DNA from: Oxyruncus cristatus
Lineage: Eukaryota > Chordata > Aves > Passeriformes > Cotingidae
Assembly (NCBI GenBank): GCA_013399855.1
Contig: VXAY01000169.1
Span: 1 to 64,000 of the forward strand
Length of the DNA: 64,000 nt
Direction: 5' to 3'
The notes beneath the pieces were generated by a model, which saw only the letters and a program-made list of their open reading frames with translations, was not told the DNA's origin and did not search any database. Positions 1-11,690 of the stretch are shown in pieces. How positions within the stretch are numbered: position 1 is the first letter of the stretch; each line of letters starts with the position of its first letter. A program made the position numbers and the translations under genes.

Positions 1-189
1 GGCCCCGGGGGCAGCGGGCAGCGCGGGGCCGGCGGCTCGGGGCTGGCAGCCGCCGGGGGGCCGCGATGTCCCTGGGGAAAGGGGGAGAGGAGCGGGCACC
101 AGGCTGTGGGACGGACAATGGCCGTGAGAGGAAGCGAGCGGAGAGGAGACGGAACACAGGCAAACACAAAGGTGGTCAAGGGAAAATTG
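1..189 (+). other. GC-rich edge, probably STX6 CpG island / intron 1 start
   Basis: The first 70 bases are extremely GC- and CpG-rich and then grade into ordinary sequence. This fits the downstream shore of the STX6 promoter island. The ATG at 66 opens MSLGKGG, which does not match syntaxin 6, so it is not taken as the start. Confidence 0.5.
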
Positions 190-685
190 TGCTTAATAGG
201 GTGAAAGTAGCTCCTTGGAGCTGCTGGAGAGTGTCCAGGAGAGGCTACAGAGATGATTTGGGGTCTGGGGCATCCCTCTAATGAGGAGAGACTGCAGAAA
301 CTGGACCTGTTTACTCTGGAAAAGAGAAGACTGAGAGGGGATCTCATCAATTTACATAAATATCTCAAAGGTGGGTGTCAAGAGGATGGTGCCAGACTCT
401 GTTCAGTGGTGCCCAGCAACAGGATGAGGAGCAATGGCCATGATCTCAAACACAATAAGTTCCACCTCAATTTAAGGAAGAACTTCTTTACGCTGAGGGT
501 GACAGAGCCCTGGAACAGGCTGCCCAGGGAGGTCATGGAGTCTCCTTCTCTGGAGACATTGCAAACCCACCTGGACACATCCTGTGTCACCTGCTCCAGG
601 TTGACCCTACCTTGGCAGGAAGCTTGGACTGGATGATCTCCAGAGGTCCCTTCCAACTCCAACCATTCTGTGATTCTGTGAAAGC
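190..685 (+). repeat. CR1 LINE 3' fragment
   Basis: This has the avian CR1 3' region: 'gagctgctggagagtgtcca', then the 'ccctggaacaggctgcccag' block, ending 'ccattctgtgattctgtg'. It is sense-oriented in STX6 intron 1. The short open frames inside it are decayed CR1 sequence. Confidence 0.9.
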
Positions 686-2279
686 ACTTCAGCCTTGACA
701 CACAGCCCGGGGCCACCTCCAGCTTTGGCTGGGGGATGGTCTTCTGCTCCATGTCACAATGTAACAGCGCTGAGGAGCAGCAGAAAGGCTCCTATGGGAG
801 TGGTGGGGAAAGTCACCGGAGTGCAGGAGGTGTGGGAAGGGATCCTGGTGCAGCCAGGGAAAGCAAGTCCCTCTGCCAGGTTCAACCGGTGCTAAGGGGA
901 AAAAATAAGAGTCGCCATGGGTGGGGAGCAAATGTCCTGTCAGACTTTCCAGAGAGATTCCTGCGGCACTTGGGGAAGGGCAGGGAGGGGAGAGGGGATG
1001 TGCTGCCACTCCCAGAGTTAATTATTACCTGGCAGCTCTGAGGGGCTGGTGGTGGTGGAGCCAACCAGAGTTGCATTTACCTTGCTTTCCTGGTGTCTGT
1101 AACTCTTGCCATCGGAGGACAGCCAGCTCTGCTTTACATTCCTGCTTCTGGGTACTTCCACAAGTGTGTCCAGATGAAAAAAAAAAAAAAAACCAAACAC
1201 AAAACCAAAAGCACTGCTGGCAAGTAGTGTAGGGAATGAAGTTTTCCAGATCCTCAGTGTGGGTTGCCGGCTTCAGGGCACTAGATGTGGCAGACTCAGA
1301 GCCGTGGGCGTGCGGGAAGAGGAGGGGCATGTGTTGGGGCCCTGAGAACTGCAGCTTAGATAGCAGTTTGGGGGACTTCAGGCCCTGGTGTAACGTAGAG
1401 AGCTGCAGTCCTGGCACTCCTGCAGGGTGTGTGCTCATCTCATCTGTCCCGAGCTTCTCCTGGTGTTAGCCTGCCGGGGTGAAACACCTGCCTCTGACAT
1501 GGGTGCCGTGTGCTAGCTCATGGTGGCCACCTTTCACACCAGCACAGTCTGGTCTCAACTTCATTCCTCATGCCAGCTCCCTGTGAACCTGGGGGAGCAG
1601 TTCACAGCTCAGGATCCCAGAGTTTGTAAATACAGGTAAAAACCACACTGAGTGCCCACCACCCAAATTTACAAACCTGCTTGCCCCAGAGCAGTGCTGT
1701 CAGCAAAGCCTTCCCCTGCTGTGAATGCACTCGTCTCCAAAAGAGCTTAGAGCAGCAGAAAAAACTTGTGTTCCCTAAGCCAGCATAGTAGGGCTGTGTA
1801 TTTTTTTTAAATGCTGAATTAAAATAAACAGTGCTGCACTCAACAGTCTGCCTGGCTGTGTTGTGGGGACAGTTCCTGCAACTCTGCGTGCCCTTGGGGT
1901 ATCTTACATGGGTAGTCAAGAGCCTTCAGAGGAAGACTGTTGAGAGGAATGCAAAACATGGATTGCCAAAGAGCTGCCTGTTTCAGACCCTCTGCCCTAG
2001 CTTGCCTGTGTGACACTTTCCCTGAAGAAATAGGTCCCTTCATTAATAGCTGTAAGTTGTTGCTGCTCAGCAGCTTGTGCTGCAGCAAGAGCCAGGATTG
2101 TCCAGGAGGTAGGGCAAATCCTTATTTTACAAAACAAACTGGTTGTTTGAAGGAAGGATGTTTGGGAGGAAGCCGTGGCTTCCCTGCTCAGCTGGACACA
2201 GGGGTGTCCTGGTGTCACTGCTGCAGGGTAGCTGATGATAATTCCTCGGCTTCTCTTCGCTCTCTTCTCCCGGCTGCAG
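686..2279 (+). other. STX6 intron 1, remainder
   Basis: Unique non-coding sequence with an A-rich run near 1176-1191. No other exon, promoter or repeat was recognised. It ends in a good polypyrimidine tract and CAG at 2277-2279. Confidence 0.7.
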
Positions 2280-2449
2280 GGAGGTGCAGAAAGCTGTGAA
2301 CACTGCCCAGGGGCTCTTCCAGAGGTGGACAGAGCTCTTGCAGGATCCCTCCATCGCCACAAGAGAAGAAATCGACTGGACCACAAATGAGCTCAGGAAC
2401 AACCTGCGGAGCATCGAGTGGGACCTGGAAGACCTGGATGAAACCATTA
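2280..2449 (+). CDS. STX6: STX6 exon 2 (N-terminal domain)
   Basis: The acceptor is ctgcag before 2280. The exon encodes [16 protein letters not shown] through LEDLDETI, the first helices of the syntaxin-6 N-terminal domain. It ends one base into a codon. The following intron starts with ATATCCTTT, the U12-type 5' splice site. Confidence 0.96.
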
Positions 2450-5400
2450 ATATCCTTTCTGTGGTCCTTTGGAGGTAGGGGCTTGCAGTTCCCAAGTCGT
2501 AATAAATCCCCAAGTACCAGTGCTTGCCATTTTTTGCAGAAATCAGGACTCTTTGGGATTAAAATTTCACATTTACGTTGGCTCTTCTCAAACTGCCGGC
2601 AGAAATTACGGCAAGGATTTTCCCTTTGCCTTTTTGTCTCCCTTTTTACAAGGTATATTCTAAGACGCTTTGTTCTAGAAAGCCTATTGTGTTGCGTGAA
2701 TCTGGATTTCTGCGGAGTCAGTCATGCTCTAGGCTGGCTTCCAGAAATACTCCTTTTCCCCTGTGTTCATCGGAGCGCTCCTGAAAGCGCTGCACAGCCT
2801 CGCAGAACCAAAAAAAAAAACATGGAAAAGAGGAACCTACGGCTGGTGCGTGCACTGCACGGTACATTCCTGCCGTGCCTGTTCTTCCGTCCAGTGTTCC
2901 GTACTTTGCTGATCAGATTTTGGGAACAGGCACGGAACAATGGCCACTTGGCACGCTTGGGGTTTTGCGTGTCCGTGTGTGTACCCGACCCTGCTTCCAG
3001 GGACTCCTTGACTCGCTGCCCACGCATTGTTGAGGCAAACCCGCGGAAATTCAACCTCGATGCGACGGAGCTGGGCATCAGGAAAGCCTTCATCACCAGC
3101 ACACGGCAGGTGGTCAGGGTAAGGAACGTGGGCTTCGGGTCAGAGCTGGGGAAGGCAGGGGGGTGGGTAAGTGGCTAAGAAAAGGGGGGCTTGGGAGCAG
3201 AGATTAAACCTGCTACCTGCTCTGTCCCAGACTTCCTCCTCTTCTCCATGCACTCCTGCCTGGGGCTGCCCAGGTGGGGTTGGGGGTGCGGGTGTCTCGT
3301 GGCATTCCCTCCTTTTCTGCTGCTGTCCCCAGAAGTCTTTACTCCTCTCTTGCAACAGTGAGCCTGGGAACGTGTAGTAACTGGAAGGGGAAGAGTAAAG
3401 ACCGTGCTGCGATGCAGGGGAGGCTGGAGCCTCCCTTTAGAGTCGAGGGAAATCACAACTGTCCTGACCACTTGTAGCACTAGTTTTCAGAAACAGGGAG
3501 ACCACTTTGAACACTGGCAGATGGTTAAAGTGTGGCGTTATTGACATGGTGACTTCAACTTCCTATCCCTGAAAAACAGTCCAAGCAACCACTAGATTTA
3601 TTTTTAACTCGAGGAGGATTTTTTTTTTTTAGTTTAAGCTCACACTTCAGAAGTAAAAAGGGAATTTTTCAACTTGGTAGCAATAAAAAGAGAAGAAATG
3701 TCTTCCCCAAAGCCTCACTGCCTGGTAACAAGCTGCTAGTTAGGAAGTTTTCTCTCTATTAATAGCTACACTGAGTTTCTGCTGGCCCTCATGACTCTGA
3801 TGTTCCTGCTCCACAGAATGCACTGCTGTGGCTGGCAGCAGGCTTATTCCCCCACCTGCAGTCCTGCGGTCTGGATGCAGTTCCTAAGGCTTACCTGGGA
3901 ACTGATCCCAAAACCGCTCTGGCCCCAGGTAGCAGGCATGTGCTCACTGCCTTGCCCCTGGTGTGGTCCACTCCCAAAGAGGCAGGATCAGACAAGCCCG
4001 CTCTCTGGTCCTCTTTCCCTGGCAGAAAACTGCTGGCTAATGGGTTTTGGAGCACTGTCTCCTACTTGTAAATGAAACTGGTTAGTGGCAGTGTGCAGCT
4101 GACTTCCAGTTTTTGGGGGGGAATTCGTGATGTGCAGGAGCATATGCATTATTAGCCAGTGAGAAGTAACTGATGGGATTTGGTGCTCTTGGGTGATGAG
4201 TTGCACATCTCTGAACAGTAAAACCCACCTGAATGCTCTGGTGACATCAGAACTGTGCTGGTGGATCAGCCTCTGCCAGATCACATTGACTGCTTGCTCA
4301 TCTGTAAAAACTAGACCATGTTACACTGAGATGGGGAGCCTTCTGTGCTTAGTGACCTGCAGGAATTCCACAGCAAAAATTAATTGGTAGGAGAAAACGT
4401 AGGCACAGACAGAGAGGATGGCCAAAGGACAGGAAACCTACCTCATCCTATGCAATATAAAACCTGGGAACAAAGCACAGGGGGTTACAGGCTTCCAAGG
4501 CCTTGACAAACTTTGCTATTCCTTACACTCTGTCAATGGGAATATTAGTTTATTGTACAAATCAAAGTGTTTCTGCTTGTAGTAGAGCAAAATGAGTAGT
4601 AAATAAGGAATATTTTCAAAATATCCCATTGCCATTGGTTTTAGCATTAGTAGAACAATATGAACTGCAGCGAAACTTTCTACGATATCTTTCCAGACTC
4701 TTCAAAATTCTACATTCTCAAAGAAAGCCTCCCTTCTCTCACTCCCCATAACACCCAGGAACTGCCTGTCACCTCAAATCCAATGCTCACATGCTGCTTC
4801 TTTCGTTGAACAAACAGGATATGAAGGATCAGATGTCGAACTCCTCCATGCAAGCGCTGGCTGAAAGGAAAAACAGGCAGGTGAGAACCAGAAACAGGCG
4901 AAATATATCTGTTACAATGTATATCCGGTCTGTAGCTGATTCCCTTACAAACCTTTGTTCTGGGAAGGGGGTTGCACGTGGCGGCCGAGCTGTGCGTTTG
5001 AGCCATGTCTGTTTGGCTGACCTGGGAGAGCTGGTTCTCGCAGGCACGTTGCTGCCACCCTTTTCCAAGCCTGTTTCTCAAAGCAGTAAGTCAGCACTCG
5101 CCATCTGTCTGTGTCTTCAGATCTAGTTGTGTACAACTGTCAGCGTTTCATCATCCCTTGGAAAGGGAAATCTCCCTCCTCCTCTGGGAGAACCGCCTCT
5201 GAATCCATGTCAGTGAATGTAATCCTGCTCTCTGCCGGATCTAGGAGCCAAGATGGTGCAATATCCTTTCGCACAGCTGCCTCTCATAATAGCCATGTGA
5301 GAAGATGGAAGAAGCTCAAGGAGTCTCAGGTTGTCTGCACTTGTAATCTAAGGAATAGAACTAGATTCAGCTTGTGCTCCTTCCTGGCTCACAGGGAGGC

Positions 5401-6844
5401 TGTAAGGAGATCCCGGAGCTGACTTCCAGAGCCATCTCAGTAAAGCTGGTGTGCACAGTTCACTTGTCTGTTCTGCATCAGCCTTACCACCTGTGGCAAA
5501 AATAACAAATTGCAGCAAGCCACTGAGAAGCAGAGAGCTGGTTCCTGAGCTTGTCACAGGGCTAAGTGACGTGCTTGGCAAACACTCGAGGCAGCAAAGT
5601 CCCTGACACCCTTGCTCAGACAAGTCTGTAGCTTTCCCTGGGATTTGTTGCTTCTCTTTGCACAAGGTTCCTGCTGGCTGTGGGAGACCATATGGCCCAG
5701 CTCACACGGCGACATCTGGTCAGGAAAACTGACTTCCCCTTGCTGCCTTCCTCTCCCTTCCCAGCCCCTCGCCTTCCCTCCAGCCCACAAGGCTCGTGCT
5801 GGGCTGCAGAGGCTGCCGGACTCCATGTCTGAGGAGCTGCTCGTGCTGACCTGACCCTCACAGCTAAGGCTGGCAAACAGAGGCCTTTCTATTGAAGCTG
5901 CAGCAAAACTAGTGCACAGCATTAAATACACAGTAGCTGCCCTCGCCACAAACTGGAGGGAACCAGGGACTCGCTCAGTGTTGCAGGGGCAGACAGAGCC
6001 AGATGTCCTGCTGGCTTCCTGCATGGTCAGACTGTCAGCTTTCCTCACCCCTCCTTGAACCTTATAAGGCAGGTGAACCATAGAGACCGTCTTGTTTTCA
6101 ACCTGACGGAGCAACCTGGTCATTGTCTTGCTTTTCTTCACAAATATTTGGTCATTCCTTCCTACCCACAAACGGGGGCTGCAGGATGGTCTCGTTACAA
6201 GTCAGCCTTGCCTCCACACCGGTGGGCAGAGCTCCCTAACCCATCCCTAGTGCTGCAGGGTGCAGCTCCTCACCTGCAGGTCGTGTTCATTGTCCAGCAT
6301 CTGTTGCTCGTGTTACTCCACTTCCAGGGACCAGACATACTCGGCTGGAAAGCTGCGTCTCTGCCGGCTCTGCACAGGCTTTTCTCTGTCCAGGTTGTAG
6401 GACAGGGAGCAAGTGTAACCTTGTAAGCTGGCAGCTGAACCGCCTGCTGGAGGGACAGGCAGCCTGAATCATAGAACATAAGCGTACAGCACTGCTCTGG
6501 TTATGTTGCACTATCTTACTGTCAGCTAAACTGGTTAAGTACTTTATCCAGACCCTCTTAAGCCCCTGTCATTAGCAGCACAGTGCTCAGTTCGAGCTGT
6601 ACATCTGTTAACACAATATATCCGGATGCTTCCCAGCTCACATGTGCTGTGCCTCTTGAGCAGGCCTTTGCTAGTCCTTTGTGCTGTGCAGACATCCTGC
6701 CATACGCCAGCTCTCCTGCTGCTGGAGAGGCATATCTGCAATATGAGGCTGCAGAGACTTCCCAGGCTGGCATTTTGGCATTGTATTGGTTTAGTCCATG
6801 ACAGCAGTTTGGCTGAGTAGCAACAGAGCAGGAGGAAAGGGATG

Positions 6845-6882
<38 letters not shown>

Positions 6883-9800
6883 AGGAGTGTTGCCTTGTCT
6901 GCCTTCCAACTACACCCTGCAGACGGGCTGTGAGCAGACACAAGGGTGTTGCTAAGGGCTCTCTGCATCTGTTTAGGCTCTCCTGGGAGACAGTGGGAGC
7001 CAGAGTTGGAGCTCTGGACCTGACAAATACAGCCGTCTGGACCGGGAGCTGCAATTAGCAAATTCACACTTCATCGAGGAGCAGCAAGCGCAACAACAGG
7101 TAAGGCAGCTGGCACCATGCGGAATAAATAGCTTTGCTGCCAAATGGCTGCCGGGGGGGATGAGGTACAGACAGTGAGAGCCAAAAAAAATCCAGTCCTT
7201 GGCTGGTCTGGATCCAGGAGCCTGACAGTCGTCTTCTTTGCTTGTGGCGTGTATCTGTGCATGCATTTCCTGTACAGCACAGCTTTGGATGCATCTTGGC
7301 ACTGAGCTTGTAACCCTTGAGGTATGAGGCTTCTGCTCTGTTTAGAAGGCAGTCGGCACGACCTGGAAGATGTAGCATGCTGAGCTGTAATTGTACAAGG
7401 ATTGCTGAAATCCTTGGAAGAATGGAAACGTTGCAAACTGAAAAAAGCCCGTTTCTCTTATGCAACTTCCCCTGGTTAAAAAGTGTTTGCTGTTGTTGTT
7501 GTGCATCTCCCTCAGAACAGGCTGGGAGCAGGAGCACGCGCCTGCTTCCTTTTCCTGCCTTTGTCACCGTGAGATTAGTGAGAAAGCCTGGGCTTTGGGA
7601 GAACCCCTGGCGAGGCATTTCCCAGCTGACACTTCCCAGCTGACAGGGGAGTTTGCCTGGAGAAGTGCCCGGGCCGGGCACAGACCATGTGCAGCAGCCC
7701 AGCCAACTATAGGCCTTTACTCAGGCAGCTTCTCAGAAGTGGCAAACTCTGCTAAATCTCTGACCTGTGACGCCTCCCCAGCTTCCAGAAGTGTTTTACC
7801 TACTGACTCTAGGAAGATAAATAGATTCAGAAATAGGTAACTAGGGTAGATCTAATCCTTAACATGACTCTGTCCTTAAAATGACTTAAAACATCAGCAG
7901 ACTTATTCCTTTGGCACATGGAGCCAGGCTGGCTATTTTTAGCTGTAGAAGCTGCAACAGCCTCTTACTTGCCTTAACCCCTTGTTAGCTGCAGCATGTC
8001 CAGGCTGCATTTCCCAGGCACAGCATCAGCATGGCTCCCACGTTTCCTCTGCCGTACTTGCTTACCTTGCCAAGGTTTTGATGACCAGTCCCTGTGGCTT
8101 CCCACAGTCGCTTTAGCCGTGGCTGCGGCGTGGCTGAGCTGAGGCTGGATTTGCGGGGATGTCTGGAGGCTGCTGCCTGCTGTGCCATGGGGATGCCATG
8201 CCACGGAGGCTTTCCTGTGGCTGTCACCTCTCCAGCATTTCTTAGGAACGTGGCCCTCATTCCTGGTGGCTTAAGTCTGAGCCCAGGCCTCACAGCTGAT
8301 GTTGGCTGAGCAACAAGTGCCTGTCCACTGGATCAGCTGGTTCCAGCCCAGCTGCAGGAGGCAGACCTGTAACTGCCCGTTTCCCTTCTCTCTGGCCCCA
8401 GTTGATTGTGGAGCAGCAGGATGAGCAGTTGGAGCTGGTCTCTGGCAGCATCGGGGTGCTGAAGAACATGTCCCAGCGCATTGGCGGGGAGCTGGAGGAG
8501 CAAGCAGTGTAAGTGTGGGATGTGGCAACAAAACCCCGGTATGGGGTTGGCTGCGACACAGGTGGAGGTCCTCAAACACCTCTCTCTGCCCGTGTTAGGG
8601 CCTTGAATTTACTGGTCCCTCAGGCAGCCTCTTCCAGCCAGCCTTTGGAAAGCATTTTGTACTGTCATCTGCAAGGATCCAACTGCAGCCTCCTTCGTTT
8701 GAAAGCCTGCACCTAGGGCAGGCTTAGCTGCCAGCTTACCTTTCCTCCTCTCTTCTTTCCACATGCTCCCCCCTCAGGCAGCCAGCAGACAAACAAGGGA
8801 GGGAGGTGCTGTGTAAGGGGGCTACTGAGCCACTTCCCCACTCCACAGGGTTTTGTGCTGCCCCTGGATAACTGCTGGAGCTGGGAGCTCTCAGCTCTGC
8901 CTTGCCACCCTGAAACACACAACACAGAGCTGCTCTTCATCATTAAAGCTAAAAATAGCCCTCACCCACGCAAAGGGTTAAAGGGGAGCTCTCAAAGTCA
9001 TTTGCATCCAGCCATTTACATATAAATTAGATTTCACTCCCAGTTCTTGTCCTTTGCAAACAAGTTCCCAGTTGTGCAGGCTAACAGCAACGCTTCCAGA
9101 GAGGCTGGAAGGGTTCATGCCTAAAAACGCTCCTTGTTCGGCTGGTAGGAGTCTGGAGGGCCATGTCACTTGTGAAGTGGTGTCGTCTTTGATGGGGAGG
9201 GGGGACTTTAAACCCACCCCCTCTGTGAAGTCCTGCAGTGTGAGAGTCCTCTGCTCTCACAGAAGAGGTCAGTGTGGTGTGTCTGTTTTCAGATAATCAC
9301 ACAAGCCCTCGGTGTTTGCTAGACTAGCACACAACTACCACAGTGAGGTTTCTACGACGCTACCTTTCTCCCCACTGAATGAAAGTTTAACAAGTGCCCC
9401 GGAACTCCAGATGAAAGAAGCTGTCCTTTTAAACACATTAAGCTTTAAAGTCCCGCTGGCTGGAGACAATTGGATTTGTACCTTGATTCTGGATGTGCAA
9501 TGGCATTGACAAAGCATGGATTCAGGAAGGCTTTCAGATTCATTACAGTTGCTGGGTGGAAGAAGTAGAGGGGTGACTTCCACGCAGAGCTTAAAAAGCA
9601 CCTTCAAAGCAATTGCGGAGCTCATTCTGGCTTGATACATGACTGAAACAAGATTTTAGGTTCCACTGCAAGCCTTGAACAAGAAAAGAGATTTAAAGTC
9701 CAAGCTGGCACCTAGATCTAACCAGTCCCTGCTAATCACAGGTTATAAATGAGACTCTCCTCTTGTAAGGAGGAAGGCCCTCCCCCGGCCCACCTTGCAG

Positions 9801-11690
9801 ATGTGTGAGAGCTCAGCTGCAAACACACAAAACAGGAGTCCCAAATTACTTTCCGCTTTCCACCAAAGCAGAGCTGCTGCTTCAGCAGGTTTTTTCTCCC
9901 CTTGGGTGCTTCCAGGAGATTGAGCCATGCTCGTTTTCTCTGCCAAAGTGTGATACTCTGATCCCATCACTGCTTTGATCACTGTGTGTGAGCTCACTGC
10001 GAAATCCCAAAGGGATGTGCCACCTGCTGACCAGTGTCCTGCTTGTGTGTCCCCAGGATGCTGGATGACTTCTCCCACGAGTTAGACAGCACTCAGTCGC
10101 GGTTTGATAACGTCATGAAGAAGCTCGCCAAAGTGTCTCACATGACGAGTGGTAGGTCCTGGGAAGTGGGATCCAGTCCTGGAAAGGCAGGGATAAGCCC
10201 TCAGGTCTTCGGGCTGGGACACTGTGTGCTCCTACCCACCCAGCAGACGGGAGGGAGCAGCTCTCAGTGCTTGAACCAGGGGGGAGACTTCCAAGCCCGG
10301 CAGCTGCCTTTGTTTTATTTACAGATGCCTTTCTATTTATGCTGCTACTGCTGGGAAAATCCCCCTCTAGCTGGTAGGAGGGGAAGCTCTGCAGCCTCCT
10401 GCTCTGCTGCAGTTTCCCGTGCTGCCTGTGGAACAAAAGCTGTCAAGGTGCCATTAACCCTGGTCACTGTGTGTGGCTTCCCCCACATCGGAATGCCTGC
10501 CACAAGCCCCTTCCCAAATCCCACCTGCCCTCGGGCTGCTGGCGCCTGCAGGCCTGTCATCGATCAGATCTCTCTCAGCTGGTGGAGGAAAGGGCTGAAT
10601 TCTGTGCTGAACCCACAGAAAAGTCCTTATAAGGCTGTGCCTGGAGCCGGTGGGCTGGCGGGGCGCCACGGGCAGAGCAAACAGGAAGCCCGGCGTGCCT
10701 GCCGGGAAGTCCCTCGCCGCTGGCTCGCCTCTCCCAGCACTGGCAGAGCGCCCGGCGTCACCTCCTCCAGTACCCCTCTCCTGTGGGCGCTCAGGTACCT
10801 TGTGAAGGCAGCAGCCGACCAGGAGGAAAAGCATTCCTGCTCTGCAGGATTAGGCTGTCCAGGGGATTTATGAGGCGGTGGGAATACAGCCTTAGAGAGA
10901 CCACTTGGAGTGCTGACAGTGCACTTTGGGTCACCAGTAGCCCCAGCAGCAGCACAACCGCTGGCAAACCTCGCGTATCTGCCCTTTCCTCTGGGAAAAA
11001 CCATGAATCATTGCAGAGTGTTTCCGAGTGTTGTGAAAAGAGCATTTCTGCTGGCATCTCGTGTACCAGGGCCAACCAGGGGAGCTGCTGAGCCCAGGAG
11101 CTGGGGGGTGCCAGCAGCCCTGTTCCCACTGCTGCACCATTGTCTCACAGGGGCAGACAGCAGCTCTCGGAGGCAATGCAGTGTTGAGCCAATGAAGTGT
11201 AAAGATGTCCAGGGAAACCTTATTCCAGGCCCTCTCCCAAGGGGAGCTGCCACAAGCTCTTCCTGGCAGAGCTCTTCAGGGTACCTTTCACCAGATCCCT
11301 TCTTGTTCCTCTAGCAAACAGATTATCCCATGAATGAACAGCGAACATGGCAGCTCCCTGCTTGTTCCTTACCAAATCTGTTTGAGCTTGGTTGGGGAGA
11401 AGCCTCAGAATTCCCACGGCTGTTTCCGAAACCCGATGTATCCTGGAGGAGAAAGGCTGTGGCGCTGTATGTTGCAGTGAGGCGTGCTCCCAGGAACTGC
11501 TCACAGGAACTGCTGTTTTGGCTTTGAGCTTCTAGCAGTACAACAGAGGAAAGTGCTCCCCCAATTTTCCTTCCCCACTATAGCAGGAAGACTGATGCTT
11601 CCTTTCCTTCCAGATCGACGGCAGTGGTGTGCAATTATCGTCCTCTTCATCATCTTGCTGGTGGTGCTCATCCTGTTACTTGTCCTGTGA
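2280..11690 (+). CDS. STX6: STX6, syntaxin 6 (Qc-SNARE), all exons except the first
   Basis: Syntaxin 6 is a tail-anchored Qc-SNARE that drives membrane fusion at the trans-Golgi network and endosomes. Seven exons (2280-2449, 3024-3118, 4818-4880, 6977-7099, 8402-8508, 10057-10151, 11614-11690) join in consistent phase. They give 242 residues plus a stop, about 254 with the missing first 12, against 255 in human. The N-terminal three-helix domain begins [16 protein letters not shown]. The linker holds [11 protein letters not shown]. The SNARE motif runs from about [20 protein letters not shown] to LAKVSHM. The C-terminal anchor is [16 protein letters not shown], ending at TGA. The first base (2280) completes a glycine codon split with an exon left of the window, so the start codon is not visible. 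The protein is near-identical to the family; the identification is secure. Confidence 0.97.
2450..3023 (+). other. STX6: U12-type AT-AC intron of STX6
   Basis: This 574-base intron begins ATATCCTTT and ends CAC. It carries ctccttgac at 3004-3012, a match to the U12 branch-point consensus, with the branch A (3011) 12 bases before the terminal AC. Splicing here gives the expected join [14 protein letters not shown]. No GT-AG alternative preserves the protein. This is a minor-spliceosome intron. Confidence 0.92.
3024..3118 (+). CDS. STX6: STX6 exon 3
   Basis: The exon follows the AC terminus of the U12 intron. It encodes (S)[17 protein letters not shown] through TSTRQVVR, the last helix region of the N-terminal domain. 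The donor is AGG|GTAAGG and the exon ends in phase 0. Confidence 0.95.
3119..4817 (+). other. STX6 intron 3
   Basis: Unremarkable GT-AG intron, AT-richer in the second half. Nothing else was recognised. Confidence 0.7.
4818..4880 (+). CDS. STX6: STX6 exon 4
   Basis: A 63-base exon encoding [20 protein letters not shown] and a final Q. The acceptor is aaacag and the donor CAG|GTGAGA. It is in phase 0 at both ends, so it could be skipped without a frameshift. Confidence 0.95.
4881..6976 (+). other. STX6 intron 4
   Basis: GT-AG intron. It contains a 205-codon open frame on the - strand (5554-6171) that resembles no family I know, and a (GT)16 repeat near its 3' end. Nothing else was recognised. 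Confidence 0.7.
6848..6880 (+). repeat. (TG/CA)n microsatellite
   Basis: An uninterrupted TG dinucleotide run of 33 bases, giving 16 GT units from 6849. In STX6 pre-mRNA this reads as (GU)n. It ends 96 bases before exon 5. Confidence 0.97.
6977..7099 (+). CDS. STX6: STX6 exon 5 (linker)
   Basis: A 123-base exon encoding [19 protein letters not shown] through [12 protein letters not shown]. The acceptor is gtttag and the donor CAG|GTAAGG. It is one codon shorter than human in the GSQNWSTGTTDKY stretch. A (GT)16 repeat ends 96 bases upstream. Confidence 0.95.
7100..8401 (+). other. STX6 intron 5
   Basis: GT-AG intron of 1.3 kb. No recognised repeat or exon. Confidence 0.7.
8402..8508 (+). CDS. 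STX6: STX6 exon 6 (SNARE motif, first half)
   Basis: Encodes [18 protein letters not shown] through GGELEEQAV, including the glutamine of EEQAV expected at the SNARE ionic zero layer. The acceptor is ccccag. The donor is GT|GTAAGT, splitting a valine codon. Confidence 0.96.
8509..10056 (+). other. STX6 intron 6
   Basis: GT-AG intron of 1.5 kb that splits the SNARE motif coding sequence. Nothing else was recognised. Confidence 0.7.
10057..10151 (+). CDS. STX6: STX6 exon 7 (SNARE motif, second half)
   Basis: Encodes [18 protein letters not shown] through [11 protein letters not shown]. The acceptor is ccccag and the donor G|GTAGGT, ending one base into the next codon. Confidence 0.96.
10152..11613 (+). 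other. STX6 intron 7
   Basis: GT-AG intron of 1.46 kb before the membrane-anchor exon. Nothing else was recognised. Confidence 0.7.
11614..11690 (+). CDS. STX6: STX6 exon 8 (transmembrane anchor and stop)
   Basis: Encodes [19 protein letters not shown] and the last hydrophobic residues, then TGA at 11688-11690. The acceptor is ttccag. The hydrophobic stretch of about 21 residues is the C-terminal membrane anchor of the SNARE. Confidence 0.96.

Noticed and set aside
66..281. ATG at 66 as the STX6 start codon
   Set aside because: It reads MSLGKGGEERAP, unlike the syntaxin-6 N-terminus, has no donor in the right place, and runs into a CR1 repeat.
253..636. 127-codon open frame
   Set aside because: It lies wholly inside a CR1 fragment and is decayed transposon sequence, not a host gene.
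2387..3178. 263-codon + strand open frame over the U12 intron
   Set aside because: It is in the wrong frame relative to STX6 exons 2 and 3. The intron reading explains the region.
5554..6171. 205-codon - strand open frame in STX6 intron 4
   Set aside because: No recognisable domain, no splice or promoter context, and composition like surrounding non-coding DNA.
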